NCBI RefSeq assembly: GCF_028682455.1
Contig: NZ_JANHLD010000001.1
Location: 2,123,501 to 2,187,500 of the forward strand
Length of the DNA: 64,000 nt
Direction of reading: 5' to 3'
Origin: Pseudomonas putida
Lineage (GTDB): Bacteria > Pseudomonadota > Gammaproteobacteria > Pseudomonadales > Pseudomonadaceae
Shown one piece after another: positions 52,404 through 61,142 of this stretch. The notes beneath the pieces were generated by a model that saw only the letters and a program-made list of their open reading frames with translations, was not told where the DNA came from and searched no databases. The stretch's first letter is position 1. Every line of letters begins with the position of its first letter. The translations under genes were made by a program, and so were the position numbers.

Positions 52404-53556
52404 ACAGGGTTCCGGCCTCCCGGCTCGAAATCACCTCCATTCGCCCGCCATGGGCCAGGGCGATCTGGTTGGCGATGTACAGGCCAAGGCCCAGGCCGGA
52501 TTGGGGCGTATCGCTGTGGGGGCGGGCGAATGGCTGAAACAGCTGCGCCAGCACATGCGCAGCAATAGGCTCGCCGAAGTTGAGCACGCCGAGCACGAAC
52601 ACCCGGTCCCGAATCTGTGCACTGACCTCCACGGGTTGGTCCTGTGCACCATGGTTCAAGGCGTTGGCAAGCAGGTTGGACAGCAGCTGGGTGACCCGCT
52701 CGCGATCACAACTCAAGCCACTCAGGTCGCCAATGTTCAGCGTGATCTGCCGTTGCGGGTGCACCCGCTGCAGCTCCGAGGCGACATGGGTGAGGGCCTC
52801 ACCCAGGTCGGGGCAGGGCTGGACGGTGACGGTAATGCCATTGCCCAGACGCCCCCGGGCGAAGTCCAGAACATCGCATACCAGCTGTGTGGCGCGTCGC
52901 CCGCAGGTGAGAATGTGCTGGGCAATGGCCCGGCTTTTTTCTTCTTCGAGGCGCTGGGTCAGCAGTTCTGCCCCGGCGGTGATCGCGAACAGCGGATTGC
53001 GCAGGTCATGGCCGAGCACGGCGATGAACTGCTCGCGCAGGTCGGCCAGGGCGCGTTCCTTCTGCAGGGCTACTTCGGTTTTCTGGGCGTTCTCTTCGCT
53101 TTCGATCTGGATCGACAGCAGTCGGGCAAACGACTCCATCATCGGCTGGATAGCACTGCCCTTGAGGGTGGCGGGGGTTGGGTCCAGGGCGCAGATGGTG
53201 CCGAAGAAGCTGCCGTCGACGCGGAACACCGGCACGGAAATATAGCTTTCGAACTTGTACAGGCGTGGCGTGTGGTGGTTGCAGTAGAGTTCGTCGTCGC
53301 TGGCCTTGTCTATGACGATGGTTTGGTGGCTGTTGCGTATTTCGTGGCACAGCGTGGTGACCAGATCCAGTTCACCACCCACCTTCAGGCCAAATCCGAG
53401 GGTGTCGAGCACGGCGCAGGCGACCCAGCGGGTCTCGGTCACCCGGGCCACGGCAGCAAAGCGCAGGCCTGTGGTTTCGCAGATGACCTGCAAGATGGCG
53501 GGGACTGCATTGATGCGGCCAATGGTGGCGATGTCAGAGGTAACGGCGTTGCTCAT
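52342..53556 (-). CDS. Soluble GAF-domain sensor histidine kinase (orphan)
   Basis: A 404-residue protein without membrane helices. It has an N-terminal GAF domain (residues 15-155; ISVPVFRVDGSFFGTICALD), a short coiled coil, a HisKA domain with the H-box LGHDLRNPLFAI near residue 180, and a HATPase_c domain with N (LSNLLANALNHG) and G (SGLGLGLYIANQIALAHGG) boxes. The GAF core resembles the PAS-GAF module of bacteriophytochromes, but no chromophore Cys is evident. No response regulator is adjacent, so its partner must be elsewhere. Confidence 0.87.
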   Translation of the reverse strand: MSNAVTSDIATIGRINAVPAILQVICETTGLRFAAVARVTETRWVACAVLDTLGFGLKVGGELDLVTTLCHEIRNSHQTIVIDKASDDELYCNHHTPRLYKFESYISVPVFRVDGSFFGTICALDPTPATLKGSAIQPMMESFARLLSIQIESEENAQKTEVALQKERALADLREQFIAVLGHDLRNPLFAITAGAELLTQRLEEEKSRAIAQHILTCGRRATQLVCDVLDFARGRLGNGITVTVQPCPDLGEALTHVASELQRVHPQRQITLNIGDLSGLSCDRERVTQLLSNLLANALNHGAQDQPVEVSAQIRDRVFVLGVLNFGEPIAAHVLAQLFQPFARPHSDTPQSGLGLGLYIANQIALAHGGRMEVISSREAGTLFSFRLPLDRDEAQATPPATP

Positions 53557-53734
53557 GAATCTTCCGCTGTGACAAAAAAAGGGCGTGGGATAAGTCTAGC
53601 GATCAACCCGGGCCTGAGTGAAAAATCCGTAAGCGCAGCGGAACAATTTCCATTAACCTTGGCGCTCGAGTCGCTCCGCCAGAGAGCCACCGCCCGCCCT
53701 GCGTGCAAGTCCCTTTCTAAACGTGAGGTTAGAC

Positions 53735-54058
53735 ATGCACATCACATCCCAGGACATCTGCGCCGCCGCCGATCAGCTCAAGGGGTTCGTCGGATTCCAC
53801 CGCAAGCTTGGCAAGCATATCGTGCGCTTCAGCGAAGACTCCTTCGGCATGGACGTCGCCGATGACAGCATCACCCCCAGCAGCGAATTTGTCTGGCAGG
53901 CCGGTAATGGCGAGGTCATGACCTTGAGCCGAGCGCTCATCGAGATCCTCCTGGCGCAGAATGTCGATGAACGCCTGAATATCAGTGAGCCGCTGCGAGT
54001 CTACCTGCGCCGGCGCGACTTGCCGGAGATCGCCGCGCAGCGGCAACTGCGGGGGTAA
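53735..54058 (+). CDS. DUF3509 family protein
   Basis: A 107-residue hydrophilic protein of a family known mainly from Pseudomonas. GAGGT lies 6 bases before the ATG at 53735. The fold is probably alpha/beta; no catalytic motif is apparent. The ATG at 53735 (MHITSQDICAAADQLKGFVG) is preferred over the GTG four codons upstream. It is convergent with the amidase gene, 8 bp apart. Function unknown. Confidence 0.75.
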   Translation: MHITSQDICAAADQLKGFVGFHRKLGKHIVRFSEDSFGMDVADDSITPSSEFVWQAGNGEVMTLSRALIEILLAQNVDERLNISEPLRVYLRRRDLPEIAAQRQLRG

Positions 54059-54066
54059 AGGCGGTG

Positions 54067-55503
54067 CTACGCCGCCCACACCGCGGGACGCCTCGCGGCC
54101 CAGGGCAGTGCTTGCTCCAGTTGCCCGGCCAGGCTCAACAGCAGGGCATCACCGGCTGCGCCGGCGCTGAACTGCATGCCGATCGGCAAGCCACTGGCCG
54201 GGTCCTGGTACAAGGGCACCGACATTGACGCTGTGCCACAGATGTTGGCCAAGGCCGTAAAGGGCGAATGGTCGAACACTCGGTGCATCCAGCCAAGGCC
54301 ATCGAGTTGTTCCTGGCCGGCGTTGTAGGCGCCGATCACGGCGGGAAATTCAGCAAGGCTCGGGCTGAGCAGCACGTCATGGCGCTGGAAGAAACCGGCC
54401 ATGCTCCGACTGACCAGGTTGCGTTGGTCCATGGCCGCCAGCAGGTCGGTGGCGCGCAAGGCTTTACCGTATTCATGCATGGCCAGGGTGGCGGGTTCCA
54501 GCCAGTCGCCGTTGAGCGGGCGACCTGTTTCGCTGCTCAGTGCCTCGAGCCAGGCTGAGGTGTTGGTCGCCCAGAAGCAGGCATTCATCTGCACGAACGC
54601 ATCCCAGCCGAGCCCCATATTCGGTTCGATCAGCTCGCAGCGATGACCCAGACCCTCCAGTGTTGTCACCAGGGAGTCCAGGGCCAGGCGCATCGCGTCG
54701 TTACTGCGCTTGCCATTGAGCGGATGTTGCTGCACGGCGATGCGCAGCGGCCGGGGAGCCTGGGCAACGGCGTTGAAGTAGTGGCCGGGGGGGAAAGGGA
54801 GCGGGATGGGGTCGCCAGGCTCGTTCCCGGCCATGCAATCGAGCAGCAGCGCACTGTCACGCACCGAGCGGCTGAGCACGCCTTGCACGGCCAGACCATT
54901 CCACGCCTCATCCAGGTACGGCCCCATGGAGATCAGGCCACGGCTGGGCTTTAGGCCAAACAGGCCACAGGCCGCCGCCGGGACCCGGATCGAACCGCCA
55001 CCGTCGGTGGCGTGGGCCACCGCGACCATGCCGCTGGCGACTGCCGCCGCCGAACCACCGCTGGAGCCGCCCGCACTGCGGTCCAAGTCCCAGGGGTTGC
55101 GGGTTGGGCCGCAAAGCCTTGATTCGGTGGTGGTGCTGATCGCCAGTTCCGGCGTTGTGGTGCGGCCCAGGGTCACCAGGCCAGCGCGGCGAAAGCGCTG
55201 CATCAGAAAGGAGTCCGCTTCGCTGCGCGTGCCTTGGGCCAGGCGGCTGCCGAACTCATGGGAGCGGCCCTGCATGCTGATGGCCAGGTCCTTGATCAGC
55301 AAGGGGACGCCATGCAGGGGGGCGTCGCAGTGAGCGGGGAGGGGTTCATCCCGCCAGTGTTCGGCCAGGGCGTTGACCTGGGGTTCGACGGCTTCGATTG
55401 CCCGGTGCGCCGCCTGGATGACCTCGTTGCTACTGACTTCTCCTTGGGCAATCAGGCCCGCCAGGCCGATGGCATCGAATTCCACGTATTCTGAAACCTT
55501 CAT
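54067..55503 (-). CDS. Amidase (amidase signature family)
   Basis: A 478-residue hydrolase. The Lys-Ser-Ser triad is visible: Lys in PLLIKDLA (near residue 71), the cis-Ser in GGGSIRVPA and the nucleophile region SAGGSSGGSAAAVASG. The length is typical of 6-aminohexanoate cyclic dimer hydrolase (NylA)-like and related amidases. GatA is unlikely because gatB and gatC are absent. The divergent TetR gene and the palindrome between them imply substrate-induced control. Substrate unknown. Confidence 0.88.
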   Translation of the reverse strand: MKVSEYVEFDAIGLAGLIAQGEVSSNEVIQAAHRAIEAVEPQVNALAEHWRDEPLPAHCDAPLHGVPLLIKDLAISMQGRSHEFGSRLAQGTRSEADSFLMQRFRRAGLVTLGRTTTPELAISTTTESRLCGPTRNPWDLDRSAGGSSGGSAAAVASGMVAVAHATDGGGSIRVPAAACGLFGLKPSRGLISMGPYLDEAWNGLAVQGVLSRSVRDSALLLDCMAGNEPGDPIPLPFPPGHYFNAVAQAPRPLRIAVQQHPLNGKRSNDAMRLALDSLVTTLEGLGHRCELIEPNMGLGWDAFVQMNACFWATNTSAWLEALSSETGRPLNGDWLEPATLAMHEYGKALRATDLLAAMDQRNLVSRSMAGFFQRHDVLLSPSLAEFPAVIGAYNAGQEQLDGLGWMHRVFDHSPFTALANICGTASMSVPLYQDPASGLPIGMQFSAGAAGDALLLSLAGQLEQALPWAARRPAVWAA

Positions 55504-55538
55504 CTTGGACTCCCGTTACAGCAGCGGTTGACGATAGA

Positions 55539-55572
55539 ATACCGATGGGTATCGAACGATACCCATCGGTAT
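55539..55572 (+). promoter_or_regulatory. TetR-type operator in the amidase-TetR gap
   Basis: A perfect 34-bp palindrome: ATACCGATGGGTATCG (55539-55554), AA, then its exact inverse at 55557-55572. A second, shorter inverted repeat GATAC...GTATC follows at 55578-55593, sharing the GATAC/GTATC half-sites. Both lie between the divergent start codons at 55503 and 55615. Confidence 0.8.
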
Positions 55573-55614
55573 AGATTGATACTAACCGGTATCGTCGTCA
55601 ACTGGAGCCTGTCC

Positions 55615-56196
55615 ATGCGTTCGCAACGAATCGCCCGCCTACCGCCTCGCGAGCGTGTACTCGACGCCGCCCACGAGCTGTTTTTCAATGAGGGCATCAG
55701 CCGTGTCACGGTCGATGCCATTGCCGCCAAGGCCGAAACCACGAAGATGACCGTGTACCGGCATTTTGAGTCCAAGGACACGTTGGTACTGTCCTGGCTG
55801 CAACTGCTGATGGAGGAGTACGACGCTGTGTGGGCCGAGCTGGCGGAGCGTTTCGCCGGACAGCCGGCGCGCCAGATCCTGGGCTTTGCCGAGTTTCTGG
55901 TGCAGGAGCCGGTGTTGTCGTCGCACCGAGGCTGTGCCTACACCAACACCCTGGCGGAGCTGCCGGTTTGCGACAGCCCGGCACGGACGCTGATCGAAGC
56001 GCACAAGCGCAGGCAAGCGAATCGGTTGGTGCGCCTGTGCGAAGAAAGTGGTCTGGAGGAGCCGCAGATGGCGGCCTTCGAACTGACTTTGCTGTTGGAG
56101 GGGGTGCAGATCGTCGCGCAGAACAAGGGCTTTGATGACGTTGCGAGCAACCTGCTGACCCTGGTGCGCAAGCGCCTGGGGCTGGCGCCGAACTAG
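55615..56196 (+). CDS. TetR family transcriptional repressor
   Basis: A 193-residue repressor. The N-terminal HTH (VTVDAIAAKAETTKMTVYRH) is typical. The C-terminal ligand domain resembles TetR_C of the YcdC/PsrA-like group. It starts at ATG 55615 with GGAG 11 bases upstream; a longer form would run into the operator. It probably represses itself and the divergent amidase gene. It overlaps the end of the next (minus) gene by 4 bp. Confidence 0.9.
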   Translation: MRSQRIARLPPRERVLDAAHELFFNEGISRVTVDAIAAKAETTKMTVYRHFESKDTLVLSWLQLLMEEYDAVWAELAERFAGQPARQILGFAEFLVQEPVLSSHRGCAYTNTLAELPVCDSPARTLIEAHKRRQANRLVRLCEESGLEEPQMAAFELTLLLEGVQIVAQNKGFDDVASNLLTLVRKRLGLAPN

Positions 56197-58775
56197 GAGG
56201 CACCGGAGCGGCTGCTGTCGTGGTCGAGCAGCAGTTGCTCGAAAGCCATTTTGTCGACCGGCTTGCTCAGGTAGTAGCCCTGGACCTCATGGCATTTTTC
56301 CTTGCCCAGCGCCTTGAGTTGCTGCTCGGTTTCTACGCCTTCGGCGGTGACGGTCAGGCCCATGGCCTTGCCCAGGTTGATGATGGCCTGGACCACCGCA
56401 CGGTCATTGCTGTCGCTGCTCAGGCCTGCGATGAAGCGCTTATCGATCTTGATGCTGTCGAAGGGGTAGGTACGCAGGTAGCCCAGCGATGAATAACCGG
56501 TGCCGAAGTCATCCATGTTCAGGCGCACCCCCAGTTCCTTGAGGGCCGTCATGGTACCCAGGGCGCCCTCGATGTCGTTGAGCATAACGTTCTCGGTAAT
56601 CTCCAGCTCCAGGCGCTGAGCCGGGAAGCCGGTCTGGACGAGGATTGCATAGACATCGCTGACCACATCGCTGCGGGAGAACTGCGCAGGCGAGAGGTTG
56701 ACCGATACCAGCAGATGTTGCGGCCAGTTGCGCGCCGTTTCGCAGGCTTCACGCAGAACCCAGCGCCCCAGGGGCACGATGAGGTCGGTCTGTTCTGCGA
56801 GGGGGATGAACGTGTCCGGGCCCAACAACCCCTCAATGGGATGTTGCCAGCGTACCAAGGCTTCCACCGAGACGATTTCCAGCGTCTCCAGGCGATAGCG
56901 TGGCTGAAAGTGCAGGACGAACTCATTATTTTTAAGGGCCTTGCGCAAGTCGTTTTCCAGTTGGCGGCGGTACTGGATCTGCTCGTTCATCTCTGGCGAG
57001 AAATAACGCCAGGTGTTCTTGCCATCGGCCTTTGCCTGGTACAGGGCAATATCGGCGCAGCGAATCAGTTCACCGGCATCAAAGCCCTGCAGGCGGGTCT
57101 GGGCCACCCCGAGGCTGGCACCGATGTGCAGCGCCTGTTCCTCGAAGTGGATTGGCTGGTGCAGGCTGTCGATCAGGCGGGCGCAGAAGCGGTCGATCTC
57201 ATTGCGGCTGTCCATGCCGTTCATCACCAGGACGAACTCGTCGCCACCCAGGCGTGCCACCAGGTCCCCGTCGCGGGTCGATTCGCGCAGGCGCACGGCG
57301 ACCTCCAGCAGCACGGCGTCACCGGCGGCATGGCCGAGGGAGTCGTTGATCGGCTTGAAGCTGTCCAGGTCCAGCAGCAACAGTGTCAAGGGCGGGGCCT
57401 CCTGGCCCTTGAGCAGCGCCTGCTCGAGAAAGCGCGAAAGTTTGTTGCGGTTGGCAAGGCCTGTGAGCGCATCGTGCATCGACAAATGCTGAATGCGGGC
57501 ATGGGCGGCAACCTCATCGGTGATGTCGCTGGCAGTGCCCCGAAAGCCGGCCAGCTTGCCGTCGAGCATGATCGAGCGTGCCGAGACCCGGCAAAAGCAG
57601 AGCTGGCCATTCTGATCGCGGTAGGCGCAGCGAAGATTGGCCATTTGCTGTGGATCGGGATCGGCCTGGCTATCCAGCCATAGCGTCAGTGGCGTGGTCT
57701 CGCAACTGAGCAACTGGTTGATCGGTTGGCCCAGCCAGTCTTCGGTCTTGTAGCCGGTGACGGTGACGAAGCGCTGGGAAAGATAGCTCAGGCGTTGGAA
57801 GCGGTCGGTTTCCCAGATCCAGTCCGACGCCGCCTCGGCTACCGCACGAAAGCGCTGCTCGCTGGCCTCCAGGGCCAGGTTGGTCGATTGCAGGCTTCGC
57901 AGCGAGCTGTCGATTTGCCGTGCGGTGCGCAAGGCATAGCGAAAGAAGTAGACCATCAGCAGACCCAGCACCAGCATCGCCCCCAGCAAGGGGGGCAGCA
58001 CGGCCCAGAGCAATTGGTCGCCGGGGCGCGGCGTGAGCCACTCCAGGCGGTAGCCGGTTTCGCCCAGGGCCAGGCTGGATTGATCGTCTGCCAGGGCACC
58101 TGCTTTTTCGATGCGCATGCCGCTCACGCCGGCCCCGGCTCCCAGGTCGTTGAGTTTCTCGGGGGTCAGCTGGTCGACGAACATCATCACCGAGGTGGTG
58201 CGCGGATCAATGCCCAGTTGCTCGTCGTCGGGGCGGATGGCGGCGGCCACCACTACTGCCGGCCAACCATTGAACAGCACATACCGGTTGATTTGCTGGC
58301 GCTCGGTGGCGACGCTACGCGCCTGGGCAATGATCGGTGCCAAGGCTTCTTCTATATAAGTACTGGCCGGTGCATTGCTGAGCTGGCCTTTGAACAGGGC
58401 GTATTTCGTGCGTTGGTCATCGACCACAAACACCCCTTCAAATCCGCTGGCGGTGTATAGCGAGTCACCGACGTTCTTCTGTTCATAAGCCCAGGCCAGG
58501 TCGGGGGTGCCATTGAGGTGGTCGTAGGCGGCATCCCATACCGCATAGCTGGAGAGAAACTGCCGAGAAGCTTCAAGTCGCTGCTCCAGCGCCTTATGAG
58601 CATAGAAGCTGCTTTTTTCGCGTTCGCTGGCGTTCAGCGAGAAGGCAATGTTGAACAGGGCACCGAGGGCGATCAGACACGCCAAGGCAAATAGTACAGC
58701 GATACCGGCTATGAGTTTACGCGTCTGCAGGTGAGGGGGCGGGCTGGTGGGCGAATCGTCGACAATCCTGTCCAT
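56193..58775 (-). CDS. CHASE4-PAS-GGDEF-EAL cyclic-di-GMP protein
   Basis: An 860-residue membrane sensor. TM1 is at residues 20-45. A periplasmic CHASE4-like domain (about 55-240; SYAVWDAAYDHLN) is followed by TM2 near 255-275, a PAS domain (about 310-425; FVTVTGYKTEDWLGQPINQL), a GGDEF domain with LGGDEF near residue 520, and an EAL domain with VEALVRW and DDFGTGYSS. Both catalytic motifs are intact, so activity could go either way. The gene is the downstream partner of the diguanylate cyclase gene (57 bp gap), perhaps one operon. Confidence 0.9.
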   Translation of the reverse strand: MDRIVDDSPTSPPPHLQTRKLIAGIAVLFALACLIALGALFNIAFSLNASEREKSSFYAHKALEQRLEASRQFLSSYAVWDAAYDHLNGTPDLAWAYEQKNVGDSLYTASGFEGVFVVDDQRTKYALFKGQLSNAPASTYIEEALAPIIAQARSVATERQQINRYVLFNGWPAVVVAAAIRPDDEQLGIDPRTTSVMMFVDQLTPEKLNDLGAGAGVSGMRIEKAGALADDQSSLALGETGYRLEWLTPRPGDQLLWAVLPPLLGAMLVLGLLMVYFFRYALRTARQIDSSLRSLQSTNLALEASEQRFRAVAEAASDWIWETDRFQRLSYLSQRFVTVTGYKTEDWLGQPINQLLSCETTPLTLWLDSQADPDPQQMANLRCAYRDQNGQLCFCRVSARSIMLDGKLAGFRGTASDITDEVAAHARIQHLSMHDALTGLANRNKLSRFLEQALLKGQEAPPLTLLLLDLDSFKPINDSLGHAAGDAVLLEVAVRLRESTRDGDLVARLGGDEFVLVMNGMDSRNEIDRFCARLIDSLHQPIHFEEQALHIGASLGVAQTRLQGFDAGELIRCADIALYQAKADGKNTWRYFSPEMNEQIQYRRQLENDLRKALKNNEFVLHFQPRYRLETLEIVSVEALVRWQHPIEGLLGPDTFIPLAEQTDLIVPLGRWVLREACETARNWPQHLLVSVNLSPAQFSRSDVVSDVYAILVQTGFPAQRLELEITENVMLNDIEGALGTMTALKELGVRLNMDDFGTGYSSLGYLRTYPFDSIKIDKRFIAGLSSDSNDRAVVQAIINLGKAMGLTVTAEGVETEQQLKALGKEKCHEVQGYYLSKPVDKMAFEQLLLDHDSSRSGAS

Positions 58776-58832
58776 GCACGTGCTGCTCCTTGGTGAGTTG
58801 CACCCTGGCGGCCGTGCCGCAGGGGCGAACGT

Positions 58833-59909
58833 TCACTCAGGATAGGCCAGCTTCAGGGGCGCGAGGTCCAACTGGGCAAAATTGACTTGATCGCGTCCGC
58901 TGTTTTTCGCCGTGTACAGGGCCTTGTCCGCTTCGTTCAACCAGGCCTCCGCCGAGCTCAGGCTGGCGTCGTAGCTGGCAAGGCCAATGCTCAGGCTGAT
59001 GCGCAGGGCCGGTAACTGCGGATTGCGGTAGCTACTGATCTGTTCGCGTAGTCGCTCCATGCTCAGGCGGGCGTGTTCCAGGCTGGTGTCGGGGAGAATC
59101 AGACAGAACTCATCGCCACCATAGCGACCGGCCAGGTCATCCTCGCGCAAGTTGCGCTTGAGCTCGCTGCTGAGTTGGCTCAGCACGCAGTCGCCCACGA
59201 CATGGCCGTATGTGTCATTGATGGACTTGAAGTGATCGATGTCGATGATCGCGATGACTGCGCCGCAGTGCTGTTGCTGGCAGGCCTGGAACCTCAGTTG
59301 CAACAGGTCTATCCACGCACCGTGATTGAGCAGGCCGGTCAGGCTGTCGGTCCGACTCAGGGCGCTGAGACGACGCTTGTGGTCGGACAGCTTCATGGCC
59401 AGGCGATAACAGACCCAGCCGACAGCCATCGGGTAGAGGGTCAGCATGGGCAGGCAGGCGTAGACCTGCAGAGAGGTCGCTTGCAGTTGAAGCCCCGCGC
59501 CGAACAAGGCGATGGACAGGGCGGCACCCAGGCCCTGGGCGAGCAAGCCCTTGAGAAACAGGCGTTGGCCGCCGGCAGCGAAATTGTTCATCGCCATCAT
59601 CGAGAGAATGGTGACGCTGGGCAGCGGATTGAAGTGCAGGGTTGCCGCCCAGAAACCGCCCATCAGCGAATCGGTCAGCAGATTGCGGTACTCGGCGTGA
59701 TAGGGAACCGGGGCACGTCGGGCAAGCTGATAGGCCAGGTGCGGCCAGAGCAGTCCGTTCACCAGCAGCAACCCCCAGATCCACTGTGGCTTATCCAGGG
59801 TCGAGATACCGGCCATTACACTGAACATGCCGATGCCCAGGCCGATAATGCGCGGCGGGTATATCCTTCTTACAAATGAAAGTCCCTTGCCGTTCTTGTT
59901 GTCCATCAT
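58833..59909 (-). CDS. MASE2-GGDEF diguanylate cyclase (AdrA/DgcC-like)
   Basis: A 358-residue inner-membrane enzyme that makes cyclic di-GMP. The N-terminal MASE2 domain (residues 10-175; RRIYPPRIIGLGIGMFSVMA) has five to six helices. The GGDEF domain has YGGDEF near residue 270, with no obvious inhibitory-site RxxD just before it (REDDLAGR instead). E. coli DgcC, with the same layout, drives cellulose synthesis; the target here is unknown. It lies upstream of the CHASE4-GGDEF-EAL gene. Confidence 0.9.
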   Translation of the reverse strand: MMDNKNGKGLSFVRRIYPPRIIGLGIGMFSVMAGISTLDKPQWIWGLLLVNGLLWPHLAYQLARRAPVPYHAEYRNLLTDSLMGGFWAATLHFNPLPSVTILSMMAMNNFAAGGQRLFLKGLLAQGLGAALSIALFGAGLQLQATSLQVYACLPMLTLYPMAVGWVCYRLAMKLSDHKRRLSALSRTDSLTGLLNHGAWIDLLQLRFQACQQQHCGAVIAIIDIDHFKSINDTYGHVVGDCVLSQLSSELKRNLREDDLAGRYGGDEFCLILPDTSLEHARLSMERLREQISSYRNPQLPALRISLSIGLASYDASLSSAEAWLNEADKALYTAKNSGRDQVNFAQLDLAPLKLAYPE

Positions 59910-60035
59910 GGTTGCTGGCCTGTCCTGGGGCGCCGTTTATCGCATGGCAGCGGTGAATATTGTCGAACAATCGCACGCTACTGAAAAATGGCCTTATAGG
60001 CCATTTCATAGTTGATGCAATCACCTTGGGGTACC

Positions 60036-61136
60036 ATGAAACTTACGCTCATCCTTGGAGTGCTTCTGCTCATGGCCCCTTTGACCCCACAGGCTGGTGA
60101 ACCGGCGCAACGCCAGGATGGGCGCTATCACAACCTGCGGCAGTTGCCCCAGGACAGCGCGTTCAAGAAGCTGCGCATCGGTTTGAAGTTTCTGTTTCTC
60201 AGCAAACCACCGGGCACCCGGCCGGATGTGGCGATTGCCGTACAGCCCCTGAGTCGCCAGCAACTGCTGGAGGCTCCGGATCGCAGCTTGTGGCGGCTGG
60301 GGCATTCCACGGTACTGCTGAAACTGCGCGAACGCTTCTTCATCACCGACCCGGTGTTCGCCGAGCGCGCCTCACCGGTGCAATGGGCCGGGCCGCAACG
60401 CTTCCATCAGCCTCCGCTCACGCTCGACCAACTGCCGCCGCTGACAGCAGTGATCCTTTCCCATGACCACTATGATCACCTCGATGAGCACGCCATTCGG
60501 CAATTGGCTGATCGTGCCGAGCATTTCATCGCGCCGCTGGGGGTTGGTGACTTGCTGATCGACTGGGGTGTGCCGGCGAACAAGGTGCAGCAGCTGGACT
60601 GGTGGCAGGAAACCCGGATCGAGGGCCTTCGTTTCGTGGCGACGCCGGCGCAGCACTTTTCCGGGCGCGGGTTGTTCGACAGCAACAGCAGGCTATGGGC
60701 GTCGTGGGTCATTCTGGATGACAGCCTGCGGCTGTTCTTCAGTGGCGATACCGGTTACTTCGAGGGCTTCAAGCAGATTGGCGAGCGGTTTGGGCCCTTC
60801 GATGTGACCTTGATCGAAACCGGTGCCTACAACCGTGACTGGCCCAACGTCCATATGCAGCCCGAGCAAAGCCTGCAGGCGCATCAGGACCTGCGCGGAC
60901 GCTGGCTGCTGCCGGTGCATAACGGCACCTTTGATCTGTCCACCCACAGCTGGCATGAACCTTTCGATCGTATTCTGGCCCTGGCCAATGCCGCGCAGGT
61001 GCCGCTCAGTACGCCGCAGATGGGCGAGCGGGTGAGCCTGGATCATCCTCATGGTGGCCCGGCCTGGTGGCTACCCAAGCCACAGCGTCAGCTCCAAGGC
61101 GCGGGCGAGCGAGTCATGGCCATGAAGGACCTGTAG
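60036..61136 (+). CDS. Exported metallo-beta-lactamase-fold hydrolase
   Basis: A 366-residue protein with a signal peptide (residues 1-21, cleavage near PQA-GE). SHDHYDHLD is the HxHxDH zinc motif near residue 150; the other ligands are in FSGDTGYFEG and LPVHNGTFD. The fold group (UlaG/NAPE-PLD-like) cleaves lactones, phosphodiesters or other esters. The start at 60036 gives the signal peptide directly. The substrate is not predictable from context; its convergent neighbour is a small-ion channel. Confidence 0.85.
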   Translation: MKLTLILGVLLLMAPLTPQAGEPAQRQDGRYHNLRQLPQDSAFKKLRIGLKFLFLSKPPGTRPDVAIAVQPLSRQQLLEAPDRSLWRLGHSTVLLKLRERFFITDPVFAERASPVQWAGPQRFHQPPLTLDQLPPLTAVILSHDHYDHLDEHAIRQLADRAEHFIAPLGVGDLLIDWGVPANKVQQLDWWQETRIEGLRFVATPAQHFSGRGLFDSNSRLWASWVILDDSLRLFFSGDTGYFEGFKQIGERFGPFDVTLIETGAYNRDWPNVHMQPEQSLQAHQDLRGRWLLPVHNGTFDLSTHSWHEPFDRILALANAAQVPLSTPQMGERVSLDHPHGGPAWWLPKPQRQLQGAGERVMAMKDL

Positions 61137-61142
61137 ACGGCG

